A stretch of DNA of 64,000 bases, taken from positions 23,272,001 to 23,336,000 of the forward strand of contig NC_135365.1 of assembly GCF_051622035.1 (NCBI RefSeq). The letters are read 5' to 3'. The notes beneath the pieces are model-generated. The model saw only the letters and a program-made list of their open reading frames with translations, was not told the origin of the DNA and did no database searches. The position numbers and the translations under genes are program-made. Positions within the stretch are counted from its first letter, which is position 1. The number at the start of each line of letters is the position of its first letter. Positions 12,091 through 23,480 of this stretch are shown in pieces. This stretch comes from Arctopsyche grandis. Its lineage: Eukaryota; Arthropoda; Insecta; Trichoptera; Hydropsychidae.

Positions 12091-14237
12091 TAATATTATA
12101 TAACTGAGTATATTTGATAACAAAATTATTAATTTTTTATATTTTACTTAAAATACTGTCACCAAAACAATGAAAAAATATTCATGAATTAAGAAAAAAT
12201 ATATAATAATGATAATATATGATAATTATAATATGTATATGATGATGATGGATATTTAAACGACATCAATTAAGGTGACACTGTTAGGGAAATTTGGTTA
12301 CAAAAAAAAATGAGATATTTTTCATTATTAAAAGTTTCTTATTATAAATATACCTATAGATTTATTTATGACGAATGATTTCGATAAAATTCAATGTAAT
12401 TGGGAAAAAAAGTACCAAAGTATAAAAATACATCTTATATTTTCAAATTTCATTTTTTAGAGTGCTTGTGCTTAAATTTTTCAAGTTTTACACTTGAGCT
12501 GTCAAAATTATAGACACGTAACAACTGTAACTTTCGAATTTCTAACTATTGCCTACTTAAACTTATTGCCTACTGTAACTTTTCACCCGTCTAAAATTGC
12601 ACCACTCTCAAAAATTGGTCTTATATTTATTTATGTATATCTAAAAATCATAAATAAAATATCGAATGAACGATTGCTTGAATATAATATATTATTTTAA
12701 GAAAAAAATAGTTTTTAATAAAGAAAAATTTGTTACTTTTATTCTAATTACAAAACCTTCAGATGTTTTAGTATCGAATTTTATGTAATATCAAAATGTA
12801 CATAGTATTTACGAATTTTTTCATCGTCCGATCGTAAATGATTAAGCGCAAACTTTCTTTCTAACGCTCGTGGGCGGGACTTTTTAAAACTTTTTAATAT
12901 TATTTTTAACACAAAAAGAATACGACACGGGCGGGGTGGGGCTTATTTTTTATTTTTCGGGCGGAATAAACGTATCCAAAGTGTCCGAGCGAAGTTGAAA
13001 TAAAATATGCATTAAAAAAATAGGCTTTGTGGCGAGATTTGATAGCGAGCGCTCGGCCACGTAATAATATTTCAATGTCAGTGGCGATAAAACGCGACAA
13101 AAAAGTGTAACATCTTTTGGCGTAAAAACACTTCTGAATTTCGTTCATTACGCCGTTATATTATTATTGCGGGTGTCGTTATCTTAACGTCATTCGTTAT
13201 TTACTGTACAGGCAACTCTAAGCGCAGTAGCGTCGGCTTCTGATCTTTAAATACAAATACAAATAAATCTACACATAAAAATATGTGTGAATAATTTTAA
13301 GAGTATGTACAATTAATTGAAAAAGATAATAATTTGATTTTACGGCTGAGATGTTAGAATAAAAATTCGCCAAGTTGCGAAAGTCGAAAAGCGTAGAGAA
13401 AGGCGACGCTGTCGCGAGTTGACGTCCAAACTCAAAAGGAAGTTAAGTAAATTAGATTAAGTAATCAAATTCCCAATTGGCTACCTTAACCCGTCGTTCC
13501 CGTCATTTTTAATTAGTCGAAAAGTCCCCGCAAGTTGGAAAAATTTATTATTAAAACTGGGAAAAAATAAGTACGCCCGTGCGTCGCGGAAAAGTGCCCC
13601 ATGCACGTTTATAGCCATTATCAAAGCGTCAATATAAAACAGACGTAATGAAAATTTTCACGAGCCCAACGGACCACTGACTTCACCATACAATTACGTT
13701 GCGCATTTAATGTCCTTTCAAATTATTTCATTTTCCAAACGACGCAAATATAAACTTTTCCACCAAGTACTGAAAAAACAAAACGCTTTCGTATCGTTTC
13801 TGCGAATTTCTATTGAAGAAAATTTGAATAAACAAATAAAAAAAATTACAAAATGTGCTACGCCCCACGCATATAATGCCTAGAAATATAACGATACTTT
13901 AATCTAAGGCGTGAAGTAAATTTAACCGCTATGTGAAGCTATTCTGAGAAATAACTATTGAGAATATTGCGTCAAAATTACAATAGCTTAAAGTGTAATA
14001 ATACAAAATGAGAATCTTATTAATTGTATGGTTGACGAGTATTTTAACAAAAGCTTACAATTTTTGAAACAATTGCATAGTGTTATGAATAAATTATGCG
14101 TAAATTTAAATAAGGATTTTGAAAGATTTTTTTACTACACAAAAAAGCCAAATTAAAAATTATTTCCTCGAATACAGATACATATGTATGTATGTAAGGT
14201 CATCATACATATATATGTACATATGCATACATATTGA
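12091..14237. other. Intergenic; unique islands at 12830-13240 and 13360-13760
   Basis: The first 700 bases are AT-rich with no recognisable feature. Two islands of higher G+C follow. The longest frame (12906-13148, minus strand, 80 codons) has no domain that I recognise. Confidence 0.4.
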
Positions 14238-14525
14238 TCTTTCTCTCTTCCATTTGAGCCTCACAGGCATGTATTGTATTTGGGGCTGGTTCTTATACCT
14301 TAGATGCAAGATATTCCCTACTTTGTATGTATTCTGTTTATTTAATATATTATAATGCCATTGTTTTTTATGATTATGTATAAATCTATTTTTGTCTGTG
14401 TATATGTGTATGTATGTATATATATTTATTTTTCTCATCTCTATATATGTACATATGTATATTTTCGACAATTGGGGACTCCTAATGCAACAATGGTTCA
14501 AACTCAGACTTAAATAAATATTCAA
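14238..14525 (+). mobile_element. LINE-B 3' UTR fragment
   Basis: The words GGCTGGTTCTTATA and TGTATTCTGTTTATTT match, in order, the UTR of the minus-strand copy at 9700-9970. The terminal hairpin is decayed here: the loop and one arm are shortened at 14468-14500. An A/T tail (AAATAAATATTCAATAAAAG) follows. Confidence 0.55.
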
Positions 14526-15647
14526 TAAAAGAACCGATATATTTAAATGCGGCGTAATTCCAATTTTGAGAAAAGTAATTTTAAGCTATAATTAGGTAAA
14601 CATGAATGTATACTAAAAAAATATACAAAACAAAATTAAAATACTATAATATATAGATGATATAAACAAAATAAATTTCACTGTAAAATATTATTGTACA
14701 ATTTTTATTGTTATTGTTCAATAGTTAACCACCTACTTTTTATATGTATTTATGTTCTAGATTATCTATTTATTGGTTAATAAGAAAAATGAAAAATTTG
14801 TATATTTGTAAATAAATTTAATAAATATATACTGATTTACCTTCAACTACATACGTATATAAAACAGTATAGGTATATTCATTGCTCACCTATAGTATTT
14901 ACTGCTCTGATCCATCATCAACATATTTAAAGATTACAATCCTTTTAACTTCATCTATTTTTGCATTTTATGGTTTGATTTTTCAAAAGCTGATCTGTTG
15001 TTTACATATAAACTTATGTTGATCCAAAGCTCAGAACGACTTCTCCTGCTTTAAAATATCTCGAAGTTAAACAGGAGAAAGGATCAGAGCTTTCTTGAAC
15101 ACATATGTACATATAAGTATATCCAATCCATCGGATATATAATAGATATAGAGAAAGAGCCACAAGGGCCGGCTTTGCAAAATTCGAGTCTGCGTAATGA
15201 AAATTCGTCCGTACAAAGAGCTCATTATGTGCGGTCGTTTGCGGTCCGTGTTAATCTATCACTATTGTTTTAATTGTTTTTGCTGTGCTCGTTGGGCCGG
15301 TGATTAATAGGCAAAATTAACGGAACAATACCGGACGGCCAGGGGGTGGTTGGGATGATGGGACGCGGGGTTGTTCGGTGGTAAGGGTGCGTGAGAGGCA
15401 GGGGTGCTGTTCCTCTCCTCCTTCCAACACTTCATCGTCTGACCGGTGCTGATGCGATGAAAAAATATACGGTAGAGTGGGTGGCTGGGGGGAGTCAGGG
15501 GTAAAAAATCGCACGGTGCTAATGTCGTTTTATACCCTGGATAAACGGTCCGCAATGTAAATTCGGCAAGTGTTAATGTTTTATTTTAACGATTACCCTT
15601 CGAAGTTGTCCGCATAGCTATAGATATATGTACATATATACGTATGT
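14526..15647. other. Intergenic; unique island at 15160-15600
   Basis: AT-rich DNA is followed by a G+C-richer block holding purine-rich runs. Frames of 65 and 83 codons there are proline-rich by composition and have no domain. Confidence 0.4.
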
Positions 15648-15661
15648 ATACGGCAGAGTAT
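15648..15661. repeat. Target site duplication, left copy
   Basis: ATACGGCAGAGTAT here pairs with ATACGGGAGAGTAT at 16398-16411 (13 of 14 identical). The two flank the jockey-type insertion. Confidence 0.6.
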
Positions 15662-16397
15662 TTAGATTTTTGATTTTTAAATGCTTTTTATTATTACTAA
15701 ATTATGTTCACAATACATCTTATATCTATTTTAATAGCTACTAATCTACTGTTCATTTTCTATTTAATAATTTTAATTTAATTTTGTAAGTAATCACAGT
15801 ATTATACTATTCTAATGTAATGTACAGCATAATAGGAAAAACAGCTCAAAAACCTATTTACAATTCTTATAAATGCACATAATACATCTAATACATAATA
15901 TTAATTAAAGACTCTCTAAAGTCGATGACCTAAAGCAGATTGTGTTTAGGTAATCTGTGTTTATACCTGAAGGGTATAGACATTTTATTGTAATCACCGA
16001 GACTCTTCACAAGTGTGTTAGTATGGTTATTAGTGATTCTGTCATAGAATATACTGGTTAGTTTGTCAGTAATGTATGTAACAAACGGAATATTATTTAT
16101 GGCATGTAGTTTTTTCAAGTTAGTATAAATGGGTGTATTATAAATTATTTTTAGGGATTTATTTTGTATTATTTGGAGCTTGGAAAGGTTAGTATTCGAG
16201 GCGTTATTCCATACAGGTGAAGTATAGGTTATTATTGGGTATATTGAGGATATACCCCGCATTTCCTTGCATTTCGCTGCCTCAATGTGAGGTGCTCATC
16301 TCATTATTTTATCGAACGTTATTCCTAAATATTTTATGACTGACTGCCATTTCAGACTTTCTCCAGAGGGGATTTTCAGATCTGAACTTGGCTTATG
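15662..16397 (-). pseudogene. Jockey-type LINE, 5'-truncated copy with TSD
   Basis: Minus-strand translation gives SDLKIPSGESLKWQSVIKYL, then GITFDKIM, a stop, and APHIEAAKCKEM. The 110-codon open part (16262-15930) contains IITYTSPVWNNASNTNLSKL and ends KHRLPKHNLL. W-x-x-x-I-K-Y-L-G-I-T-F-D and I-I-T-Y-x-S-P-V-W are the conserved post-RT blocks of jockey-family ORF2. The usual spacer between the two blocks (about 35 residues by my memory of the family) is missing, so there is an internal deletion. The 3' UTR runs to about 15670 and ends in an A-rich tail. A 14-bp target duplication flanks it. Four other 3' fragments of the family lie in the window. Confidence 0.75.
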
Positions 16398-16447
16398 ATA
16401 CGGGAGAGTATAATATACTATACATACATATGGATACGGGAGAGTAT
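16398..16447. repeat. Target site duplication, right copy, repeated
   Basis: GATACGGGAGAGTAT occurs at 16397-16411 and again at 16433-16447. The first is the right target duplication of the jockey-type insertion; the second is a further local copy. Confidence 0.5.
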
Positions 16448-17875
16448 TGGCAGATCAAAATGCTATTTTGACGCAGAATCATCTATTTTTGAGGGAGCAT
16501 ACATATTAGCAATAGTCGTGACACAGAAATATGTCAACTTTGAATTTGCTATAAATCTAAAAATTACATAAAAAAGAATGGTGATAAATTCAAAGCACTG
16601 CGACAAAGTTATGTTAAATATGCATGGAAATTTGTACAAAGTCTCATTAATGACAGTAATAAATAAAACAATTATTGATTCCAATAAAATATAAATGCAA
16701 ATGTGCAAGTCAAAGATGAAATAAATTAATATTTCTAAAAAATCTAAACTGAATATATATGTATGTATGTATTGTCATTTTTGCAGAAAATTCTAAATTT
16801 GATCTTAGATAGTTCCATACAAAGAGCAAATTCACTTAAATTCCAGTACTTGTACAATTTTGTAAGTATTATGTACAAGTTTGTTAGTATTATGTACAAT
16901 TTTGTAAGTATTATGATTGTTTTCTTTCATCCATCTCCAATTACATTTTTATAAATTAAATATGAGTATATTACAATGACTTCAAAAAAATATTTGTGTT
17001 ACTTTCAATTTCTTCGCATTTTGTATGTTGATATATTAATTTTCTTTGACATTTATTATAATATCATAAGTATGAAATTTAAATTTAATAAAGCCCTTAA
17101 CAAGCAACGACAATGCTCAAACGTGAGAAGGAGGGGGTGGTACAAGGAGAGGACGGATCGGAGAGATAAAAAAGCGCAAAATTTGGAGGTTAACTTTTTT
17201 TAGCGCGTGCAAAAAATGAACAGAACGAAACGTGGGTAATTATTCTGAGAATTTCAATTTTGTTTAAAGAATTTCGACCCTTTCTTTTTTATGTAGGTAC
17301 ATAATATTTTAGAGATACTAAGGCGATATTAAAATTTAAAATTGGATTGTTATTACACGATTAAAGCTAACACAGCCATAGTTAGATAATACGATAAAAA
17401 TTTGAACAGCACTTGTGGAGATGTAATTTTCAAATTCAATTCATGTAATATTTTACCTTTTTGCTTTTACAATATTTTGCTTTTTGCAGAAATATCCGTT
17501 TACCATTTTTTGTAACTTGAACGATCTCAATAGCCGTGTCAAATAAAATTTAAAATTCTGGGTAGGGGTTGCAATTACCGGTAAAATTTTGCCATCGGAG
17601 ACGATTTTATCGCGAATTAAGTACATATGTAAAGGTATATAATTGCATAATACTACATTAACTCGCATCAGAAAATACATACATACATAGATATTATATA
17701 AATGTAATATCAGGATGCGAAAAATTATGAATGATTAGACCAAACGGTGTTTATAATACCTGCGGGCCTGCCAAAGGCCAAAAGGCTCATAAACAGTTAT
17801 GTTATAGTTTCCAAATACTCCACCCATACACACTGTGCACAGTGTGTATACACATTATTTTTTTATTACATTTTA
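16412..17875. other. AT-rich intergenic with a short tandem repeat
   Basis: At about 16851-16915 a 22-base unit (TTTGTAAGTATTATGTACAA plus two) occurs three times. The segment at 17100-17280 is less AT-rich and unique. No gene was recognised. Confidence 0.5.
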
Positions 17876-18293
17876 TACCAGGAAGGCCTTACAGGTATAC
17901 CCTAATGCGCCTTCCTGGCCAATTTCGAACAATACAGCATTTTTATTATACAAGTCTCTGAATTACGAGTCACTGGAAATTTGCAAATTAACGAGACATT
18001 ATGAATTGTACATAAATTTTATTGTACATTAATCATACTGAAATAGTGGTGACATAGTAGATAGGAAGGTTTTTAGCCAATTTTTAATCGGGAACCATTT
18101 CAACAATGAAATCAGTGAAAATTGGCAAACTCTGATAGGAAACGATCGACCTGGATCACAAATATCCAGGTATGACCAGCAGCACTGTAGATATACTTGG
18201 AAAAATTATTTTCAATCGAGGTCAGCTCATTGGATCGAACCCGGCGCCTTTCGGTGTAAGGCAGAAGCTTTACGACCGAGCTATGCTGCTGGC
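17876..18293 (-). mobile_element. tRNA-derived SINE, near full length
   Basis: On the minus strand the copy starts GCCAGCAGCATAGCTCGGTC, with A-box TAGCTCGGTCGTAAAGC and B-box GGGTTCGATCC. A body of about 300 bases follows. It ends in a perfect 10-bp hairpin (arms 17878-17887 and 17909-17918) and an AATAAA-type tail. The A and B boxes show a polymerase III promoter derived from a tRNA. The 3' hairpin is probably the part recognised by a partner LINE reverse transcriptase. Confidence 0.75.
18232..18290 (-). promoter_or_regulatory. Pol III internal promoter (A and B boxes) of the SINE
   Basis: On the minus strand TAGCTCGGTCGTAAAGC fits the A box and GGGTTCGATCC fits the B box, at about tRNA spacing. 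It is a tRNA-derived head, not a functional tRNA gene: the anticodon and acceptor stems do not form. Confidence 0.55.
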
Positions 18294-19904
18294 TAATACA
18301 TACATTAAAATATTGTATTGTGCAACAATACATTAAAATATAGCATTTTCCGATTCGTATACTCTTATGTATGGTTTTTTTTCCATTATATTGAATCTGA
18401 CATTATCGTTTGCGGACTTTAACGCATTCATTTATTAATCAGAAATACGCACGAGGATTCTGACTCCTCAAAGGCGGAAACATTCGCGGTCGAAGTACAC
18501 GCACTCGCCTCGAAAACGCGAACTTTTCTCATGTAAATTCATGAAAAACTTGCGAGTTCACCTGCTCCTCGTAATGAGCGGGTGAGTCCTGGGTGGCCTC
18601 ATTAACATTTAAGGAAACTCCGATCCTCCCCCCCACCCGTCCTTTTTCCTCATCCCTGACCAAAGTTTTCCCCCGAACAAAACTCGCGCCGGGAAATCCT
18701 CAAATTCGACTCCACGGTGCCGTTATAACTAATGTCTTTTTGTGTAGCAAAGATGCGTCCGCGGAAAATTTCCCTGCCTCGGCTCTCAGCAGTGAATAAA
18801 TAATAATGGATCCGCGTCAATAATGAACACGTGCTGGGGGAAACTCCTACTGTTCTGGAAAATTCGACTCGTAATTAAGACAATTATTTTGGTTGAGGCT
18901 CGTATAATCCTCGTCTACGTGGTGTTGTTAAGTATTCTATGTATTTATAGCAAACAAAAATATGCCCCTGTGCTATTTTCATTCATTATATAATATAAAA
19001 TTTCGCTGGAAATGTTTACATTATATCAAATTAAATCTAGAACAGGGTCAACAAACATATGTATTTATAACTAATAATTTGAACAAATACGTCTATTGAA
19101 ATACAATGATACTTTTCATCATGAACTCATTCAATTTTGTCCATTTGTTGAAAATCGAATGAAATTTAAATTATCTTCAGACCATATGAGCATATCTAAA
19201 TTATCTTCAGACCATATGAGTATGTATAATTGTTTTGAATTGTGTTCGAAACAATAAAAAATGGTAACACTATTTTTTGACTATTCATTACGTCCAATAA
19301 AACACCACCAATCATATTGAATCTATTTAGAAAAATGCTATATTTTCCACTACATCTTATTCTTCATCCCAAAAATTTTAAGTTATGATTTTTAGTACTG
19401 AAATAGCCTTTCCCAAATGGACCAATCTTGGACATTTCTTCCAATTCAAGAAAATGTCAACCAACCAAACCATCTTATCTGCGAGTTCCATGTCCTTCAT
19501 GATATCCCAATTAGAGATACGATATGCTAATGTCTTTAAAATGCTTCGGTGTTCTTATCAGATCAACTAGAATCTTTTTTGTTCAATCCATAGTTTTTAA
19601 ACCACAGCCAATTATATAAATTCTAATCAAGTATTTTAAATACGATTTAGACTTTGAATGTTTGAAAATATAATATTAAATTATTTAATTATAATAAAAA
19701 GCTCTTATTTTATTTATGTATATCAACAACCTTGATTATATCTAACAAACTGGTTACTTTCAATACGAAAATATTAAGAGAGAAAGTGGTTGATTCATTA
19801 ACGCATCGGTGCGTACTGCAGGGTTAAAACTTTTGCAGTTGTGTACAAACGTTTAATTATTTATTTAATCTATTTGTGAATTTAACTATTTATTTATTCA
19901 CATA
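18294..19904. other. Intergenic; unique island at 18400-18920
   Basis: The island is less AT-rich and unique. At 19168-19220 the string TAAATTATCTTCAGACCATA occurs twice with a 30-base period. No gene was recognised. Confidence 0.45.
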
Positions 19905-20283
19905 CAAATGTACATACCAAGAAAGCCTAATAGGTAAAACCCAATCCTGATCATATACAAATATCGTTAAACAATTTGTGACTAATTATAAAGATCATCA
20001 TAGAGACAGTTGTGGATTAATTTTGGTGGAGTTTTTAAGAATTGAAAATTCTGAAAAACTCGAAATTTGCCAAAAATGTATGGATAAGTTTTCAACATTT
20101 TATAAGCTCGAATTTTGCGAGAAATAGAACAGGTTTGCCAATTTGTTGGAACCGTTTGAATGAAATCAGATAAATTGGCAAATTCTGTTAGGAAACGGTA
20201 GACCTTAGAGTTACATATCCATGGTCTGACCAACAACACAGCCAGGGATCGAACACGTGACCATTGAACTATACTGCTGGAAT
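19905..20283 (-). mobile_element. tRNA-derived SINE, near full length, diverged
   Basis: On the minus strand the head carries a B-box-like GTTCGATCCC near 20245. The body shares AATTTTGCGAGAAATAGAAC and AGATAAATTGGCAAATTCTG with the fragment at 11930. Only the left arm of the 3' hairpin (ACCAAGAAAGCC, 19917) is still clear. It lies head to head with the plus-strand copy 340 bases away. Confidence 0.6.
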
Positions 20284-20620
20284 TTAAAATGTAGATGGGA
20301 AAGTGTGAAAGCTTATAATATATTGTTTATATGAGATTGTGTGAAAAAAGTAACTGTTTTCAACTATGTATGTAACCTTTGGAGCTAAGTAGGGTGGTAA
20401 AAAACCGCGTTTGGATAGCTAGCTGTCATCACGTCAATCAGACACATGATTCCGGTTGAATTTTTTAATAATTAAACTCTTCTAGCTTCATGTCGGAGTC
20501 ATTTGCTAACTTAAATGAGAGCTAACCTTTGAACGTCGGAAAAATATATAATAGTCAAAATCAGCCCACAATTGTCAAGTGGTTAGTAAGTTTTTCCCAA
20601 TTAACCAAGTTAAACTAATT

Positions 20621-21050
20621 AGCCAGCCGTATGGTTCGGTGGTTGCGTTTATGTAGAGGTTCCGGGTTCAATCCCATGCTAATCTTTAATAATGCTGGTT
20701 AGACATTGATATTTGTGAATCCAAGTCGATAAATTCTTATCAGAGTTTTCCAATTCATCTGATTTTCATTGAAACGGTTCCTCAAATAGGCAAAAATCAT
20801 CCTACCTGCTGTCTTAAATATCTGAATTTGATTTATGTACAATATGTAAAAATGTATGTACAATTCTAAATCCACAGAGGTATCAATACATTTATTAATT
20901 AATTAATTGTTATTTAATTTCGTGTTCTTCAGCCTCTCGAAATACAGTGATTTATGTAATTAAAATGCTGCATTTTTTAAATTAATTGTCTAGGAAGGCG
21001 TATTGGGGTCTACCTGTCAGGCTTTCCTGGTATATATTATGTAAAAAAAA
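20621..21050 (+). mobile_element. tRNA-derived SINE, full length
   Basis: The head is GCCAGCCGTATGGTTCGGTG, with A-box TGGTTCGGTGGTTGCG and B-box GGGTTCAATCCC. The body holds GACATTGATATTTGTGAATC. The 3' hairpin arms are at 20990-20999 and 21021-21030; all ten positions pair, two of them as G-T wobbles. A TATAT/A-rich tail follows. Confidence 0.75.
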
Positions 21051-21149
21051 AATGTAAAAAGTGTAATGATGAATCTAGAATTCAAATGTACATATGAACT
21101 CGAAATCGTCCATACATATGCATGCACAATATATATGTAGATACATATT

Positions 21150-21320
21150 TTGATTTTTAAATGCTTTTTATTATCACTAAATTATGTTCACAATACATCT
21201 TATATCTATTTTAATAGCTACTGATCTACTGATCATTTTCTATTTTACAATTTTTTGGAATAATATAATCATAGTATTATATTTTTCCAATGTTTATATA
21301 CAGTTTAATAGGAATAACGT
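21150..21320 (-). mobile_element. Jockey-type LINE 3' UTR fragment
   Basis: The sequence from GATTTTTAAATGCTTTTTAT onward matches the 3' ends at 15670, 30996 and (reversed) 32095. It is truncated at about 21320, where a piece of repeat M begins. Confidence 0.6.
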
Positions 21321-21420
21321 GTATTGATGAACAATATGGCAAAGTATGAAAACGATCGGATAAGAGATAAAAATTACCACTGACAAGAAAGCCATGTGAA
21401 ACGTAAAGGAGGTATGTAAA
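21320..21420 (-). repeat. Repeat M, fragment
   Basis: CAATATGGCAAAGTATGAAA, then ACGATCGGATAAGAGATAAA and GTGAAACGTAAAGGAGGTAT, match the repeat M copies at 32530-32640 (same strand) and, reversed, 35990-36080 and 62640-62750. Confidence 0.6.
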
Positions 21421-22669
21421 AAGAGCTCAAAAGCCCACACACATATGGATTACACACAGCATACGCAAATTTTGATTAAATATACACACTTGATTCCAAA
21501 GCCAAAACACACAATATAATATTATAATTCCAACGCGTGCATCTATAAGAGTGTTATAAATTTTTAATTATTCATCAACAGCCGGATTTCGTTAATTAAC
21601 CTTTCATTAGCAATGAAAGCCGTGTATTCCGTACCATGCGGCGAGTGCAATTTAACCAATAACCAACTACGCACATATGTACATAATTTTGAAATTATTA
21701 ATTATACGGTTAGTGGGTAGATAATTATTTCACCAAATTAAATTCACACCGTTCATTATCGCATAATTGAATATTTTGTCTCGATACGCGATAATTATGA
21801 CGTAAGCGGTATCGCGTTTCGTTACACGTTAAGGGCGATCCATCGAGGGGGGTTATTTTGGGGTTTGTTTTAACAACGACGACAATTACGATAATGATAA
21901 TAATTTCGATGATAGGGAGAGGGAAAATGGCGCTCGATAAAAGGCCACTCAGTAATCGCCTGAAATAAAACCCTTTGACGCCCAGAACACACCCCGAGCG
22001 AACTATGTTGATACAACATGGAGTAATGTGCGTGCGTTCTCCATTTATGCTTGTATTAATTTAAAAATTCGTCGAGTTATTTTCGCCAGTCGACGGTTTC
22101 GCACGGGACGAGTGGGTGGCGTGTGGGTTTGGAGGGTGGGTGGGATGACAGTGGGGGTGGTGGGTGGTTTGCATTTCCAAATTACACGGTCTGTCGCGAA
22201 ACAAATATTCGCACAATGGGCATTCATTATGGTCGCGCGATATTAACCAGACTCGCGCTTTATTGCCGAACACCATTCCCGATTCCGGGAACATTGCAGC
22301 TTTTTGTCCCGGCTACTTTACACTCTGGATACCGGCCATCGATAAGCCAACAACGACTTTTGTGAAATCCGTAAAAAAATTGAGACGTTTGATTAGAATA
22401 GCCCTTACATTGGTGACTAAATCAAAAATGATTTCCTAGAAATAAACTTTAAATTTTCATTGGTATTATTAATATTGAAGAATAGATAATATTAGTCAAG
22501 AGCTATTGTTTCACATACCCAATGTTGTCAGATTTCATGCCAGTCAAACAGGGACACCCTCCCCCCCCATCCCCAAAAAATCAGATCTTTGACTTTTCTA
22601 TAGATATATTTTCAATCGAAGTGATAATATTTAGAATTTCTTTAGTTGATTTTTTTCCCCTTCTATTTT
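21421..22669. other. Long unique island (about 21540-22430)
   Basis: About 900 bases of relatively G+C-rich unique sequence contain several TAATTA/AATTAA-type and CGATAA-type words, such as bind homeodomain and GATA-like factors. Frames of 60-91 codons overlap on both strands and none has a domain. Composition and uniqueness make it a candidate regulatory block; that is inference. Confidence 0.35.
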
Positions 22670-22935
22670 TAATAGTTCCCGGAAAGATGCACTAAATTGC
22701 ACTGAATAATAGCGCAGTTTCGAGAAGTCATAATTTTCAAAGGCGCTCAAAAATAACTTACGCAATAGAATTCCACAAGAAAAGGGTAAGCACCCTCGGA
22801 TAACATACAAATACCCCTTGGCGCCTTTGTGTGGAATTCTATTGCGTTAGTTCTCCGTGAGCATCTTTGAAAGTTTGGATGTCTCGGAGTGCAACTATCT
22901 GTGCATTTTTACGGTTACCATTTTTAATATATGTA
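22670..22935. repeat. Foldback / large imperfect inverted repeat
   Basis: The core arms are a perfect 18-bp pair, ACGCAATAGAATTCCACA at 22760-22777 and its reverse complement at 22830-22847. The match continues outward with changes (TTTCAAAG, then GCTCA) over 22735-22780 and 22826-22872. It can be followed more weakly to about 22670 and 22935. It has the shape of a foldback element or the joined ends of a DNA transposon. Confidence 0.6.
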
Positions 22936-22989
22936 AATGAAAAATGCTACAATTACAATGAAGAAACCGAAGATAGACTTCACTGAGAG

Positions 22990-23480
22990 GATTAGTGAAA
23001 AAATCTAATATATTTTATGGTGCTTTTTCTTCAGCTAAAAAAAAGTTTTTAAAGCTTCAAATAGCTTTAGAGTTCGTTCTATTGCAGGTAGTAGTTTCTA
23101 TGAGAGTAGATTTTTATATTCAATATAAGCAAAATCACAGAACTCTTTTAATATTTCTGCTATGGCGGTTTACATTGCAAAATAAATAAATATTTTAAAA
23201 ATTATTTAATCATTGTCACACGATAATTTGTCAGCTGCGGTTTGTAATGTATTATGTAAAATGTGAGCGGGGCATCTGATTCATTCAATGTCTGCTCCAA
23301 TTTCTATTTTCAATTTATTGTACACGTTATTACTACCATTTCTTTGTCGCCCACAAAAAATTTGCATTAGCATTGTCGCCCCCAAATCCATCTATTTTCA
23401 AAACCTTAATCGTTTGTATACAAAAATTGACGACCATATAAAAATTGGTCTGGTGATGTAAAATCAATCCGCAATTTTGT
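22990..23480 (-). pseudogene. hAT-like transposase relic
   Basis: On the minus strand three blocks appear in order. FGGDNANANF is at about 23389-23355. After a frame shift, RCPAHILHNTLQTAADKLS lies at 23276-23221. Then AEILKEFCDFAYIEYKNLLS is followed by a stop and KLLPAIERTLKLFEALKTFF (23165-23020). The first two match the G-x-D-N-A and H-x-x-H blocks of hAT-superfamily transposase-like proteins of the ZNF862/ZBED type; the last matches the region leading to the C-terminal dimerisation part. At least two in-frame stops and one shift at a T run show it is dead. The N-terminal zinc finger and C-terminal end are not recognisable. Confidence 0.65.

Noticed and set aside
14160..14525. 121-codon minus-strand frame
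   Set aside because: Low-complexity Tyr/Ile/His-rich translation of TACATA-type repeats, overlapping a LINE-B 3' UTR on the other strand.
16851..16915. CRISPR array
   Set aside because: Three short AT-rich repeats without unique spacers in a eukaryotic sequence; a simple tandem repeat.
18230..18293. Functional tRNA gene
   Set aside because: A and B boxes are present but the cloverleaf arms do not pair; it is the head of a SINE. The same holds for 20621, 43797 and 46725.
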